This document shows positions 17,650 through 26,134 of a stretch of 64,000 nucleotides of DNA, in pieces (the first letter of the stretch is position 1; each line of letters opens with the position of its first letter). Below the pieces are notes generated by a model. That model worked only from the letters and a program-made list of their open reading frames with translations, was not told the origin of the DNA and ran no database searches. The position numbers and the translations under genes are program-made. The stretch is from JACCTH01 sp963761985. Its GTDB lineage: Bacteria > Actinomycetota > Acidimicrobiia > Spongiisociales > ZC4RG35. The stretch covers positions 186,001 through 250,000 of the forward strand of contig CAVXIT010000013.1 in the NCBI GenBank assembly GCA_963761985.1, read 5' to 3'.

Positions 17650-18564
17650 CTAGGACCGGTCGCGGAAGAGCTCGCCAGCGGCGGCCAATGCACCCATTGC
17701 TGCAGTCGAATCCATCGGCAGGAAGATCTTGGTTGCTTGACCGTTGGCAACAACCTGCAAAGCCTCTAAGTACTTGATCGCAACCAGATCGGGAGTCGGG
17801 TTGCCCGTGTGGATAGCCCCATAAACCCGTTCGATCGCGGCGGCTTCGCCCTCAGCCACTGTCTCCTGGCGATAGCGCTCGGCGTCGGCAACCCGTTTGA
17901 TGGCCTCGGCTTGGCCTTCCGCCTCGATGATCGCGCTCGCCTTGACGCCCTCGGCCTTGAGAACGCGGGACGTCTTCTCACCTTCGGCTTCCGTCACCAC
18001 GGCGCGTCGAAGGCGTTCGGCCTTCATCTGGCGGTGCATCGCTTCGGTGACATCGGCCGGCGGCTCGATCCGCTGGATCTCGACCCGGACGACTCGCGTA
18101 CCCCACTTGTCGGTGGCGTCGTCGAGGATCTCCCGCAGCTTCATGTTGATGAGATCACGGCTGGTGAGTGCGGTGTCGAGGTCGAGGTCGCCGACAACGT
18201 TGCGGAGGTTGGTCTGCGCCAGCTTCGTCACCGCGAGCGAGAAGTTCTGAACGTTGTACTTCAGCTTGACCGGGTCAGTGGCCTCGAAGTAGATGACTGC
18301 GTCGACGGTGACCACCACGTTGTCTTTCGTGATGACTTCCTGCGGTGGGACGTCGACCACTTGCTCGCGCATGTCGACTTTCGCCAATCGCTTGACGAAG
18401 GGCATCACCCATCGCAGACCAGACTCGACGGTCTTCTCGTAGCGGCCGAGAAACTCGACGAGTCCCCGCTCGAAAGGGCGCACTACCCGAAAGCCGGTGG
18501 CGGCGATCAGGATCAAAGCGAATGCGACCACTACGAAGAGCAGTACCAGCGCATTGTTATCCAT
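17650..18564 (-). CDS. SPFH/stomatin-like membrane protein (QmcA/slipin type)
   Basis: 304 aa. One N-terminal membrane segment (about 5-25) followed by the band 7 domain: RPFERGLVEFLGRYEKTVESGLRW, DMREQVVDVPPQEVITKDNV and the coiled region rich in Ala/Glu (MHRQMKAERLRRA onward). Such proteins form membrane cages and commonly pair with an NfeD protein. The gene just upstream on the same strand encodes an NfeD-type protein, so the two probably form a complex. Last gene of the PadR operon. Confidence 0.92.
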   Translation of the reverse strand: MDNNALVLLFVVVAFALILIAATGFRVVRPFERGLVEFLGRYEKTVESGLRWVMPFVKRLAKVDMREQVVDVPPQEVITKDNVVVTVDAVIYFEATDPVKLKYNVQNFSLAVTKLAQTNLRNVVGDLDLDTALTSRDLINMKLREILDDATDKWGTRVVRVEIQRIEPPADVTEAMHRQMKAERLRRAVVTEAEGEKTSRVLKAEGVKASAIIEAEGQAEAIKRVADAERYRQETVAEGEAAAIERVYGAIHTGNPTPDLVAIKYLEALQVVANGQATKIFLPMDSTAAMGALAAAGELFRDRS

Positions 18565-18596
18565 TACCGAAAGTTCCTTTCATTGTTCCTGGTGAC

Positions 18597-19385
18597 CTAA
18601 GACTGAAGGGGAGTGACGACGAGCTTCGACCCGGTCACCTCCCGAACGATGACCTGACTTCCTGCGGGAATGCTCTGATCGGAGGTCGCTCGCCACTCCT
18701 CGCCGCCGATGCGAACCATCCCGGCCGATGTCAACGGATCGATTGCCTCGAGAACGATTCCGCGTGTGTTCGCCCAACGATTAGCGCCGACCGGCTGCTG
18801 GACCTCCTGGTCCTGGCGCCTGATGAATCGTCGGAGGTAAACCATGGCGATGAGCGAGACGCCAAAGAACACCAGCCACTGAGCCATGATCGAGACACCG
18901 ACCCAGGCCAGGACCGCAGCCGCCGCCGCGCCAATGGCGAAGGGGAGCAAAAAGAATCCGGCGGTGAAAATCTCGCCAATTCCCATCACCACCGCAAACC
19001 CCGTCCACAGCCAACGCCAGATCTCATTGTCCACGGTTGCATCTCCTTCAGATACGGCCACGGCCCCGACCAACGCCACGATCCCGAGGCCGTAGAGGAA
19101 CATTTCTCTTTGTCCTGACCGCCGGTTGGCACGCGCCCCACTGGCTACTTCCATCCAGGCTTGCCGGGGAGCCCGCGCTCTGTATTCGGCGGCCCAGTTT
19201 TCGGCAAACTCTGCCAGGTCGCTGCCGACCACACGATCGGGGGTATTGCCGGCATTCGTCGCTTCTCGCAAATGCTCCGCAAGTTGATCACGCATCTCGG
19301 TAGTGACGCCGGTGGAGAGCCCTGTTTCGCGCCAGTACCGGACGCACTCAGAAAGGATGCGCGCAATGGCGCCCTGGTCAGTCAC
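18597..19385 (-). CDS. Fusion of a HAAS-like helical domain to an NfeD-like membrane protein
   Basis: 262 aa from GTG 19385 (GTGA overlap with the PadR gene). Residues about 1-75 form a soluble helical domain (LSECVRYWRETGL, MRDQLAEHLREA) resembling HAAS-type domains found beside PadR regulators. Residues about 95-205 hold four to five membrane helices of NfeD type (GIGEIFTAGFFLLPFAIG), and the C-terminus has an NfeD OB-fold (GIVLEAIDPLTSAGMVRIGGEEW). NfeD proteins work with SPFH proteins, and one is encoded next. The HAAS call is by resemblance and less sure than NfeD. The frame stays open further upstream inside the PadR gene; that part is a shadow. Confidence 0.8.
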   Translation of the reverse strand: MTDQGAIARILSECVRYWRETGLSTGVTTEMRDQLAEHLREATNAGNTPDRVVGSDLAEFAENWAAEYRARAPRQAWMEVASGARANRRSGQREMFLYGLGIVALVGAVAVSEGDATVDNEIWRWLWTGFAVVMGIGEIFTAGFFLLPFAIGAAAAAVLAWVGVSIMAQWLVFFGVSLIAMVYLRRFIRRQDQEVQQPVGANRWANTRGIVLEAIDPLTSAGMVRIGGEEWRATSDQSIPAGSQVIVREVTGSKLVVTPLQS

Positions 19386-19738
19386 GATTGTGCTCCGTTG
19401 ATTACTCCATTGACCCCGGCGGCCATTGCATTCCAATCTGCCACCCAGTTCGAGAGAGTTGCGGAGCCGGGAGGGGCTAGCCGGTAGTACTTGCGAGCGG
19501 GACCACCCGCGGATTCGACCAGATATCCCTCGACCAGACCTTGCCGTTGGAGTCGGGAAAGCAGCGGGTAGATGCTTCCTTCCGAAGCCAGATGGAGCCC
19601 GCGCTCCTCGAGTTTGCGGGCCATCTCGTATCCATACGTCGGCCGCTCGGCGACCAGCGCCAAGAGACACATGTCGAGCACTCCTTTCAGCAACTGACTT
19701 GTATGTTCCTGTCCCACCTTGGGGTGGCTAGGTACCAT
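19382..19738 (-). CDS. PadR-family transcriptional regulator
   Basis: 118 aa. Winged-helix PadR domain: LLKGVLDMCLLALVAERPTYGYEMARKL, GSIYPLLSRLQRQGLV and GPARKYYRL. ATG 19738 is preferred over ATG 19747 because a promoter (TTGACT-16-TAGCAT) would place the transcript start about at 19738, so it is likely leaderless. PadR proteins repress their own operon and release on ligand binding. It is first in an operon with the HAAS-NfeD fusion and the SPFH gene, so it probably controls that membrane complex. Confidence 0.9.
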   Translation of the reverse strand: MVPSHPKVGQEHTSQLLKGVLDMCLLALVAERPTYGYEMARKLEERGLHLASEGSIYPLLSRLQRQGLVEGYLVESAGGPARKYYRLAPPGSATLSNWVADWNAMAAGVNGVINGAQS

Positions 19739-19745
19739 GCGTCGC

Positions 19746-19773
19746 ATGCTACTTATCTAAGCCATGTAGTCAA
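19746..19773 (-). promoter_or_regulatory. Candidate promoter of the PadR operon
   Basis: On the minus strand, TTGACT (19768-19773) and TAGCAT (19746-19751) are separated by 16 bases. The -10 box ends 7 bases before ATG 19738, which points to leaderless or near-leaderless translation. The ATG at 19747 overlaps the -10 box, a reason not to use it as the start. Confidence 0.5.
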
Positions 19774-19827
19774 GGCCTGATGAGGGGAAGTCGACATGTC
19801 AGCTATTCGTCTGAAGGAAAAGGTGTG

Positions 19828-20187
19828 CTAGCGAGATCGCAAGCCGTCGCGGATTTCGCGTAACAAGACGATGTCCTCGGTGGGTTCTGCCACCGCTTCT
19901 CCGGCTGGCTTCTTCATTCGGTTGTAAGCCTTCACCACCAGGAACATCACCCAGGCGACGATGAGGAAATTGATGATCGACTGAAGAAAGGCACCCACAC
20001 TCCCGTTGTCGCCAAACGTGCCCATCGCGCTCAGGTCGTCGAGTTGGAACACCAACCCGATCAACGGAGCCACGATGCGATCCGTGAACGCGGCAACGAC
20101 CGACGCAAAAGCGAGGCCCAGCACGAACGCGACGGCTAGGTCAACCAGATTGCCTCGGCTAATGAACTCCTTGAATTCCTTGATCAT
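19828..20187 (-). CDS. mscL: Large-conductance mechanosensitive channel
   Basis: 119 aa, close to family length. N-terminal amphipathic helix MIKEFKEFISRGN, TM1 VVDLA-type segment (NLVDLAVAFVLGLAF), pore-lining small residues, periplasmic loop, TM2 SIINFLIVAWVMFLVVKAYN and a charged C-terminal helix. It releases solutes when turgor suddenly rises. It stands alone; the next gene starts 54 bases away on the other strand. Confidence 0.96.
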   Translation of the reverse strand: MIKEFKEFISRGNLVDLAVAFVLGLAFASVVAAFTDRIVAPLIGLVFQLDDLSAMGTFGDNGSVGAFLQSIINFLIVAWVMFLVVKAYNRMKKPAGEAVAEPTEDIVLLREIRDGLRSR

Positions 20188-20240
20188 CTCGTCCTCCTCG
20201 GAGATCGTGGGGCCCAGACGCTAACCGTTACGCTGGCTGA

Positions 20241-20609
20241 ATGGCCCCTCGACCTGCTCTCTCCACGATCGACCAAAAGCTGGTTGGCGAGCGGGCTGTA
20301 GTGGAAGTGACGCTCACCTCCCAACACAGCCAGTTTCGGGGTCGGGCCGAAGGCGACGGGGGACCTTCCCACCGACATCGACTAGTGGGTGAAGCGACGC
20401 TGCGGGCCGTTCGCAGCCTCTCGCCGAACTTGGCGCTCGATCTTTCGGCGGTGGGATCGTCAGACCTGGGCAACTTGCGTATCGCTCTGGCCCAGGTGCA
20501 TCAAGGTGGCAACGAGCTGGTCGGGAGCGCCATCGTGCGCGGCGGAGATCCAGCGGTTGCCACTGCCAAGGCCGTCCTCGATGCGGTCAACCGGCTGCTC
20601 GACCGTTGA
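20241..20609 (+). CDS. Conserved protein of unknown function
   Basis: 122 aa, soluble, no signal peptide. Alternating beta-like segments (AVVEVTLTS, FRGRAEGDGG) followed by a helix (LVGEATLRAVRSL), another strand and a final helix (AVATAKAVLDAVNRLL). The pattern recalls small actinobacterial proteins I have seen without a function. No catalytic motif is evident. Codon use matches the neighbours. Confidence 0.7.
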   Translation: MAPRPALSTIDQKLVGERAVVEVTLTSQHSQFRGRAEGDGGPSHRHRLVGEATLRAVRSLSPNLALDLSAVGSSDLGNLRIALAQVHQGGNELVGSAIVRGGDPAVATAKAVLDAVNRLLDR

Positions 20610-20651
20610 CGTCGTAACGATCTCGTAAACGCTACGTGGCATAGTTGGCCG

Positions 20652-21776
20652 ATGCGACGAGTCGTTGCCGGCGTCCTTGCGTTGCTGACACTTCTCGGGG
20701 TGGTCGTACTTGCCATCGACCGCCCACTCAACTCAGGATCCTTGCTCATGCTGGCCGCGCTCGTCTTCGTTGTCGTGGGAACTTTGGTTGTGGTCAGGGC
20801 CGGGAACCGTCTCGGGTGGGTCGTTTCGCTGATTGGGATCGCACTGATCGGGGCGGGCGTGAGCGAGTTCTGGATCGACCGCGGATACGTTGCCGCCGGG
20901 GCTATCGGTGGAACCCTCTGGTTCTCCTGGTTCGTCCTCGCCGGCTTCCTCATGCTTTGGTTTCCGACCGGCCGGGCTTCGAGCCGGCGGTGGCGTTTCG
21001 TCGAGTGGTTGGGGTTCATCGGAGTCTTGGTTGCGCTGAGTTACATGTTCTCGGCCCAGATCTGCACGGATTCGGGTGACGACGGCCTGTGTCTCACCTG
21101 GGTCGACAATCCCATCGGATTCTCCTGGATGCCCAACCCCGAATACGGCCCTATGGCGAATCTCAACTACGCCGTGCTCGGCGGGTTCGTCCTTCTGTCG
21201 CTGGCAGCAATCGTGTTCCGCTTTGTGAAGTCGCGAGGGGTGGAGCGCCTGCAGCTCAAGTGGATGCTCACCTCAGCTGTCTTCATCGTGTCGCTGGGAT
21301 TCATATCGGAAAGGATCGAGCTACCGCTTTGGATTGACGACACCCTCTTTGCCGCGGGCCTAGCAGCGCTGCCCGTGTCGATGGGTGTTGCGGTTCTCAA
21401 ATACCGGCTTTACGACATCGATCGGATCATCTCCCGGACGCTGGCATACGCCCTGGTGGTGGTGTTTCTCGCGCTGGCGTACATAACCGTCGCCGTGTGG
21501 CTGCCTACGCGGCTCACGGGGGAGCAGTCCCCGATTTTCGTAGCCGGGGCGACCCTGCTGGCTGCCGCGTTGTTCAATCCGCTGCGCCGTCGAATCATCC
21601 ATGCGCTTGATCGCCGGTTTCATCGGTCGCGCTACGACTCGGACCTGGTGATGTCCGATTTTGCCGGACGCTTGCGCGAGCAAGTCGACATGGAGCGGCT
21701 CACGTCGGATTGGCTGGGCGTCGTGATTCGGACGATGAGCCCCGCCACGGCGGGAGTTTGGATGCGGGAACGATGA
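20652..21776 (+). CDS. Membrane sensor-like protein resembling the N-terminal part of GAF histidine kinases, without a kinase
   Basis: 374 aa. Seven to eight hydrophobic helices between about 5 and 310, then a motif familiar from actinobacterial sensor kinases: KYRLYDIDRIISRTLAYA, NPLRRRIIHALDRRFHRSRYD and a short helical region. In those kinases a GAF and histidine kinase domain would follow; here the protein ends with AGVWMRER and no kinase gene is next to it. It may be a truncated kinase or a stand-alone sensor. Confidence 0.75.
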   Translation: MRRVVAGVLALLTLLGVVVLAIDRPLNSGSLLMLAALVFVVVGTLVVVRAGNRLGWVVSLIGIALIGAGVSEFWIDRGYVAAGAIGGTLWFSWFVLAGFLMLWFPTGRASSRRWRFVEWLGFIGVLVALSYMFSAQICTDSGDDGLCLTWVDNPIGFSWMPNPEYGPMANLNYAVLGGFVLLSLAAIVFRFVKSRGVERLQLKWMLTSAVFIVSLGFISERIELPLWIDDTLFAAGLAALPVSMGVAVLKYRLYDIDRIISRTLAYALVVVFLALAYITVAVWLPTRLTGEQSPIFVAGATLLAAALFNPLRRRIIHALDRRFHRSRYDSDLVMSDFAGRLREQVDMERLTSDWLGVVIRTMSPATAGVWMRER

Positions 21777-21825
21777 GACCAGTCCGTTTGTCGGAACGCT
21801 AGATCGCAACGATCTGGGGTTCTTC

Positions 21826-21872
21826 GAGACGGTCAGATCTGATCGCTGGTCTCTGACCCCTGACCTCTGGTT
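21826..21872. repeat. GGTCAGA/TCTGACC dispersed repeat, copy at a convergent gene junction
   Basis: GGTCAGA (21831-21837) and TCTGACC (21852-21858) form an inverted repeat around 14 bases; TCAGATCTGA (21833-21842) is a perfect palindrome inside it, and CTGACCTCTGG follows. It sits between the sensor-like gene and the TIM-barrel gene, and supplies the last ten codons (GQGSETSDQI) and the stop of the latter. Confidence 0.65.
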
Positions 21873-22528
21873 TGATCCAGCGTCCATTCGATCTGGCGGT
21901 CGAGGTCCGGGCCCCCGGGTAGGCGGCCCTCGAAGATTGCTCCGCCGATCGTGAATCCCCAGGCTCCGGCGCCTTCGACCGATTTGATGCGCGCCGCACT
22001 ATCGATCGAGCCCGCTACCACCACCGGGTGCTGACTGGAAGCAACCACTGCTCGGGTCAATTCGACGGGGTCGACGCTTTGGTGACGAAAAGCCAATAGA
22101 TCCAACCCGTGCACCCCGGGCCGACTCGTCAATTCAGAAGCGTGGGCGGAGATTTCGGCGATCGACCCCTGCAGCTCGCTGGGGTGGCCGACAACGGTTC
22201 CCGGGAAGGGGAAGTAGCGGACCGCAGCTTTCCCGATCAAATCGAGCGCCGCGTCGTGGTTGGTGCCGCCCATCAGCACGTCGACGCCCAGAGCGAGGCC
22301 CGCCTCGATCGACTGCAACTCGTCCTCCCGGCTAGTGGAAACCACCTCGAGGAAGACCGAGCGACCGTCCTCGTGCATCAACTCGGTCAGTCGACGCAAA
22401 GTCGCCGTCTTCGCACCGACATCCTTGAACCCCACTTGGCGGAGGCTCGTGTTTCGAATTGACTCGTAGACCTCAACCGCATTTGTCACGGTGGCGTCGT
22501 CGTGGGTGAGCATGAAAATAAAGTTCAT
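21833..22528 (-). CDS. TIM-barrel protein of unknown function (HisA/PdxJ-like fold)
   Basis: 231 aa. Strand-helix pattern of a small TIM barrel: FIFMLTHDD, RQVGFKDVG, VFLEVVST, LALGVDVLMGGT, YFPFPGTVVGHP, HGLDLLAFR, PVVVAGSIDSAARI and AWGFTIGGAIFEG. The last two look like a standard phosphate-binding site, so the ligand is likely phosphorylated. I recognise the family as conserved near FGGY kinases but know no proven reaction. It ends the leftward operon, overlapping the HAD gene by one base (TGATG). Its last ten residues come from the repeat at 21826-21872. Confidence 0.7.
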   Translation of the reverse strand: MNFIFMLTHDDATVTNAVEVYESIRNTSLRQVGFKDVGAKTATLRRLTELMHEDGRSVFLEVVSTSREDELQSIEAGLALGVDVLMGGTNHDAALDLIGKAAVRYFPFPGTVVGHPSELQGSIAEISAHASELTSRPGVHGLDLLAFRHQSVDPVELTRAVVASSQHPVVVAGSIDSAARIKSVEGAGAWGFTIGGAIFEGRLPGGPDLDRQIEWTLDQTRGQGSETSDQI

Positions 22529-23325
22529 CAGGTCCTGGCCTCGAGCAGACCGGCGATCGTATCGAGTAGATAGGTAGGGCGGAGGTCGGTGCCGGCGAGA
22601 TCCGCTGCCTGGCTGTCACCGCTGAAGACCAGGGCGGAATCCATCCCCGCACCTGCCGCCATGGCGATGTCGGTCGCGAGCCGATCACCCACCAACAACA
22701 CCCGTTCCGGGGGCAAGGCAAGCCGGTCGAGGACCGCCTGTGCCATGTGTCGGGAGGGCTTGCCGACCACGGCTTCGGCTCTCACCCCTGTGCAGGCCTC
22801 AACGGCAGCAAGCATGGCGGCGCAATCGGGCAGTCCTCCGTCGGCTGTCGGACAAAACCGATCGGGGTTGGTGGCGACAATCCTGGCTCCCGATCCAATC
22901 GCCCGGTATGCGGCGTGCAACTTCTGATAGTCGAAGGTGCGATCGAAAGACACCACGACGACTTCGGCGGACTCTGCCGAGTCATGCGGCAGCACCGCAT
23001 GTCCAGAGTCCACCAATACTTGAGCCACGAGGGGTTCTGAAATGCACAGAACCGGGGCCCCGGGAGCGTTGGCCGTCAGGTAGAGAACCAGGGCATCGAG
23101 CGAGGAAACCACTTCGGCGGCGGTGGTGGGAACGCCGAGGCGAGTTAGCAGTTCGGCATAGGCGGCCGATCGCTCGAGTGGCTTGTTGGTCACGAAGACG
23201 TGGGGTGCCTCTCTTGCACTAACTGCTTCGAACACGGCTGCTGCTCCGGGCAACAAAACCTCATCGAGATAGACGGTGCCGTCCAAGTCGAAGATGAATC
23301 CTGCGTATCGATCAATGAGCCTCAT
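22528..23325 (-). CDS. HAD-superfamily phosphatase, NagD/AraL type
   Basis: 265 aa. HAD motif I DLDGTVYLDE, motif II in VFVTNKP, C2-type cap, motif III Lys in VGKPSRHMAQAVL and motif IV VGDRLATDIAMAAGAG. NagD/AraL proteins dephosphorylate small sugar phosphates. In Bacillus subtilis araL lies beside araM (glycerol-1-phosphate dehydrogenase); the next upstream gene here is AraM-like, a striking parallel. Four-base overlap with that gene. Confidence 0.88.
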   Translation of the reverse strand: MRLIDRYAGFIFDLDGTVYLDEVLLPGAAAVFEAVSAREAPHVFVTNKPLERSAAYAELLTRLGVPTTAAEVVSSLDALVLYLTANAPGAPVLCISEPLVAQVLVDSGHAVLPHDSAESAEVVVVSFDRTFDYQKLHAAYRAIGSGARIVATNPDRFCPTADGGLPDCAAMLAAVEACTGVRAEAVVGKPSRHMAQAVLDRLALPPERVLLVGDRLATDIAMAAGAGMDSALVFSGDSQAADLAGTDLRPTYLLDTIAGLLEART

Positions 23326-24620
23326 AGGCCGCCCCCGGCCTCCCTTGCCATGGCCAGGGCGTCGTCAACGACTTGTCCGACGTCACCACCGGTGAACGTC
23401 ACCAAGTCGAGAATCGTGAATCGGCTTCGCAACAGGTGCGCGTTGAGCACGGCCCAGCCGGCGGTCTCCGGGTCGACGGGAGGGTCGAGATCTGAGAATC
23501 GAGTCGGTGCTCCCGCCGCGGCCAGAACCGCGCTCATCTCGGAAGCTGATCCCAACCACTCTCCAGCCTGACCGGCGATCGCGGCCAAGGATCGGCGGCC
23601 GGGAGGTGAGTTCCGCCAATGCTCCGGCTTCACCCGATAATCGGACCAGCATTCGTCGACTGTGTCGGTGCCCAACCGACTGAGGGCGGAGGTGAGGCCT
23701 TCAGCCAAAACGCGATCATCGGGAATCGAAAAGTCCGTATCGAGGTCGAGGCGGTCGAGTGCGACCTCCCACAGACCTGCCGCGACCACTGCCGCCACCC
23801 CCACCTGGGCACCGTGCAGCCCATGGTCTCGACCAGCGGCCATGTCGAGCAGATGGCTCACCGCGTGCTCGGTCCCGCTCAGGGGGGCGGTCTTGCCTGC
23901 CTTGCCCATCGCTAGCCCGGCGGCGGTCAGCAGCCGAAATAGTGCTGCCAGCGCTGAGGGATGCCGCGCATCGATTCCAGCGGCCAGATCCATCAGTGCA
24001 GATGCCGGGCGGTGATAGCTCCTGACGATGTCGACGTCATAGGTCGGGTCGGCGCCGATCGTCGCGGCCAAGCTCCAATCGGCCGGCGCCACGATCGCTC
24101 CTACGCATTCGCCAAGCCCGGCTCTACCCATGGCGACTGGTGCGCCGGCCAAGACCCGATGATCGACCACCAAGGCCGAAGGTGCCACCGCTGGCACCGT
24201 CCGTTTGGCCCCTTTCCGCAACACCACAGCGAGATGATCGGAGTAGCCGTTGACCGAGGCGGCAGTGGGGACCGCTACTAACGGGGCGCCGGTTTGATAG
24301 GACGCCAATTTCCCGAGGTCAGTGACGGTGCCCGACCCGACGCTCACCAGACAACCGGCGCCCTTCGCGGCAGCGACTGCGGCGGCCACGATGGTTTCAT
24401 CGGCCAGCAGCTGGTCATCGGCAAAACCGAGAACCGTGAAGTCCGCATCGGGAAGCAAGTCAGCCACCAGATCGGTCAGATTGCGATCTTCGCCGGAGAG
24501 AAACTTGGGGGTGGCATCGGTTAGGACCACAGTTGGGCCCGGGCGCCCATGAGTTCCGACTTGATCCGAGAGTGTTTCCAAGGCGTCGGGGGCGTCGATC
24601 ATCACTGAAGACCGGCTCAC
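23322..24620 (-). CDS. Glycerol-1-phosphate dehydrogenase-like enzyme (AraM/EgsA family)
   Basis: 432 aa, iron-type alcohol dehydrogenase fold. NAD(P) site VSVGSGTVTDLGK, then VPTAASVNGY, AGLGECVGAIVAPADW, SGTEHAVSHLLDM and LHGAQVGVAAV. The two His-bearing motifs for the divalent metal are intact; the usual GFGD aspartate is a glutamate here (GLGE). The family oxidises glycerol-1-phosphate or reduces dihydroxyacetone phosphate. The C-terminal extension after about residue 350 is long. It overlaps the FGGY kinase and HAD genes by four bases each, forming one tightly coupled operon. Confidence 0.82.
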   Translation of the reverse strand: MSRSSVMIDAPDALETLSDQVGTHGRPGPTVVLTDATPKFLSGEDRNLTDLVADLLPDADFTVLGFADDQLLADETIVAAAVAAAKGAGCLVSVGSGTVTDLGKLASYQTGAPLVAVPTAASVNGYSDHLAVVLRKGAKRTVPAVAPSALVVDHRVLAGAPVAMGRAGLGECVGAIVAPADWSLAATIGADPTYDVDIVRSYHRPASALMDLAAGIDARHPSALAALFRLLTAAGLAMGKAGKTAPLSGTEHAVSHLLDMAAGRDHGLHGAQVGVAAVVAAGLWEVALDRLDLDTDFSIPDDRVLAEGLTSALSRLGTDTVDECWSDYRVKPEHWRNSPPGRRSLAAIAGQAGEWLGSASEMSAVLAAAGAPTRFSDLDPPVDPETAGWAVLNAHLLRSRFTILDLVTFTGGDVGQVVDDALAMAREAGGGL

Positions 24621-26074
24621 TGGTAGGTTACCTCGAGGGCATCAAACACCTGCCGATAGCGGCGGTAGGAGTGGTCCAGGCCTTCAGAACCGCTTGGCTC
24701 CACCGGCTCGCCCAACTCCACCAAGTCGTCGGTAGCTTCACCGAGGTCGGAGTACCACCCAGCGGCGACTGCGGCCAGGCAGGCGGCCCCACTGGCGGTG
24801 CCCTCTCCTTTTACCGGTCGCAGCGCCCGATTCAAGACGTCGGCCTTGATCTGCATCCACAATTGGGACCGGGCCCCGCCGCCTGTCACCCGCACATCGT
24901 CGGTCGCCAGCCCCATTTCGGCCATCCGGTCGACCACGTCGCGCAATGCAAACGCGCAGCCTTCGAGCACCGCCCGCGACCATTCAGCGCGACCGTGGTC
25001 CATCGACGCGCCGGTGAAAGAACCGCGGGCGAGGTCGTTCCAACGGGGCGCCATCGACCCCGAAAGCGCAGGCACGAAGACAAGGCCTTTGCAACCCGCC
25101 TCGGCACTTGCGGCGAGAGCGAATATCTCGGCCTGGCTAACCCCGAGCAGGTCGGCGCACCACCGGGTGCTGCCGCCGGACACGAATCCGGGATTCTCGA
25201 TGAACCACAAGCCGGGGACGGCGTGAGCATGAGTTTCCACCAAGCGATCAATGGTGTCGAAGACCGGTTGGGTCGCCGGAGCGCCGATCGGCTCAGCGGT
25301 GCCGGTGACGTCCGCCACCACACCGGGACGGACCGCCCCGGCTCCAACGGCGGCAGCATGGTCGTCGCCGGTTCCGACCAAGACTTCGCACTCGACCGGA
25401 AGGCCGAGCTCAGTGGACAGATCTCGTCGGACCGGGCCGAGGACGTCGATCGCTTCGCGGACCGGCGGCAAGAGGTCGGTAGGCACCGCAGCGGCCTCGA
25501 GGAGCTCTTCGGACCAGTCCCGTCTGCTGACGTCCCACAACATCGAGGAGGAAGCGTTGGCGTGATCCTGGGCCACCTCGCCGCTCAGCCATGAGGTGAC
25601 CACGGTCGCCGGCGGGAGAAACCAGCGGGGTGCAACGCGCTCGAGGAGCCACGCCATCTTGGGAGCGCAATGCGAACTGTCGCAGTTGAGCCCGGTGATA
25701 TCGAACAGCCGGTCCATGCCGACCGCCGCCTCGATGCGCTGGGTCTGCTGAACGGCCCGACGGTCCATCCAAATGATCGCCTCGTGCATGGGCCGGAGTT
25801 CGGAATCCACTGCCACCACCCCGTCGACCTGGGCGTCCACCGCCACGTGAGTGATCCCGGATCCTGAACGACCAGCCTGAGAAGTGAGAGAGCCGATGAC
25901 GGCCGCCACGGCTCTGAGCCAATCCTGAGGGTCCTGCTGGGCCCAGTTGGGAGAGGGGAACGAAACGTCGTAGGACTCGGCCGCGGTGGCGATGACCCCC
26001 CGGCCGGTCTCGACCAGGACTCCTTTCGTGCTCTGAGTCCCGACGTCGACCCCGATCACGAGGCTCACGAGCAC
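24617..26074 (-). CDS. FGGY-family carbohydrate/polyol kinase
   Basis: 485 aa. Actin-fold ATPase: phosphate-1 loop IGVDVGTQSTKGVLVE, AIIWMDRRAVQQT, catalytic-region GTGDDHAAAVGAGAV, and adenosine loop VRVTGGGARSQLWMQIKADVLN. This layout is closest to xylulokinase and polyol kinases. It would phosphorylate a sugar or polyol at the head of the pathway that also has the G1P-dehydrogenase-like enzyme and HAD phosphatase downstream. The substrate cannot be told from sequence alone. Confidence 0.88.
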   Translation of the reverse strand: MLVSLVIGVDVGTQSTKGVLVETGRGVIATAAESYDVSFPSPNWAQQDPQDWLRAVAAVIGSLTSQAGRSGSGITHVAVDAQVDGVVAVDSELRPMHEAIIWMDRRAVQQTQRIEAAVGMDRLFDITGLNCDSSHCAPKMAWLLERVAPRWFLPPATVVTSWLSGEVAQDHANASSSMLWDVSRRDWSEELLEAAAVPTDLLPPVREAIDVLGPVRRDLSTELGLPVECEVLVGTGDDHAAAVGAGAVRPGVVADVTGTAEPIGAPATQPVFDTIDRLVETHAHAVPGLWFIENPGFVSGGSTRWCADLLGVSQAEIFALAASAEAGCKGLVFVPALSGSMAPRWNDLARGSFTGASMDHGRAEWSRAVLEGCAFALRDVVDRMAEMGLATDDVRVTGGGARSQLWMQIKADVLNRALRPVKGEGTASGAACLAAVAAGWYSDLGEATDDLVELGEPVEPSGSEGLDHSYRRYRQVFDALEVTYQ

Positions 26075-26134
26075 ACCACCGGAATCAAGAAGCCTCCCGA
26101 TTCGTGATCGGGAGGCTTCTCGGACAGTCGCGGA

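Noticed and set aside
24533..25594. Long plus-strand open frame (353 codons) opposite the FGGY kinase gene
   Set aside because: It is antisense to a gene with full kinase motifs; composition is His/Arg/Gly-rich and without domain features, typical of a GC-rich shadow.
26065..26134. C-terminal tail of the permease open frame past 26135
   Set aside because: After the frame break the translation is Arg/Pro/Gly-rich nonsense; the repaired frame ends at 26135-26137.
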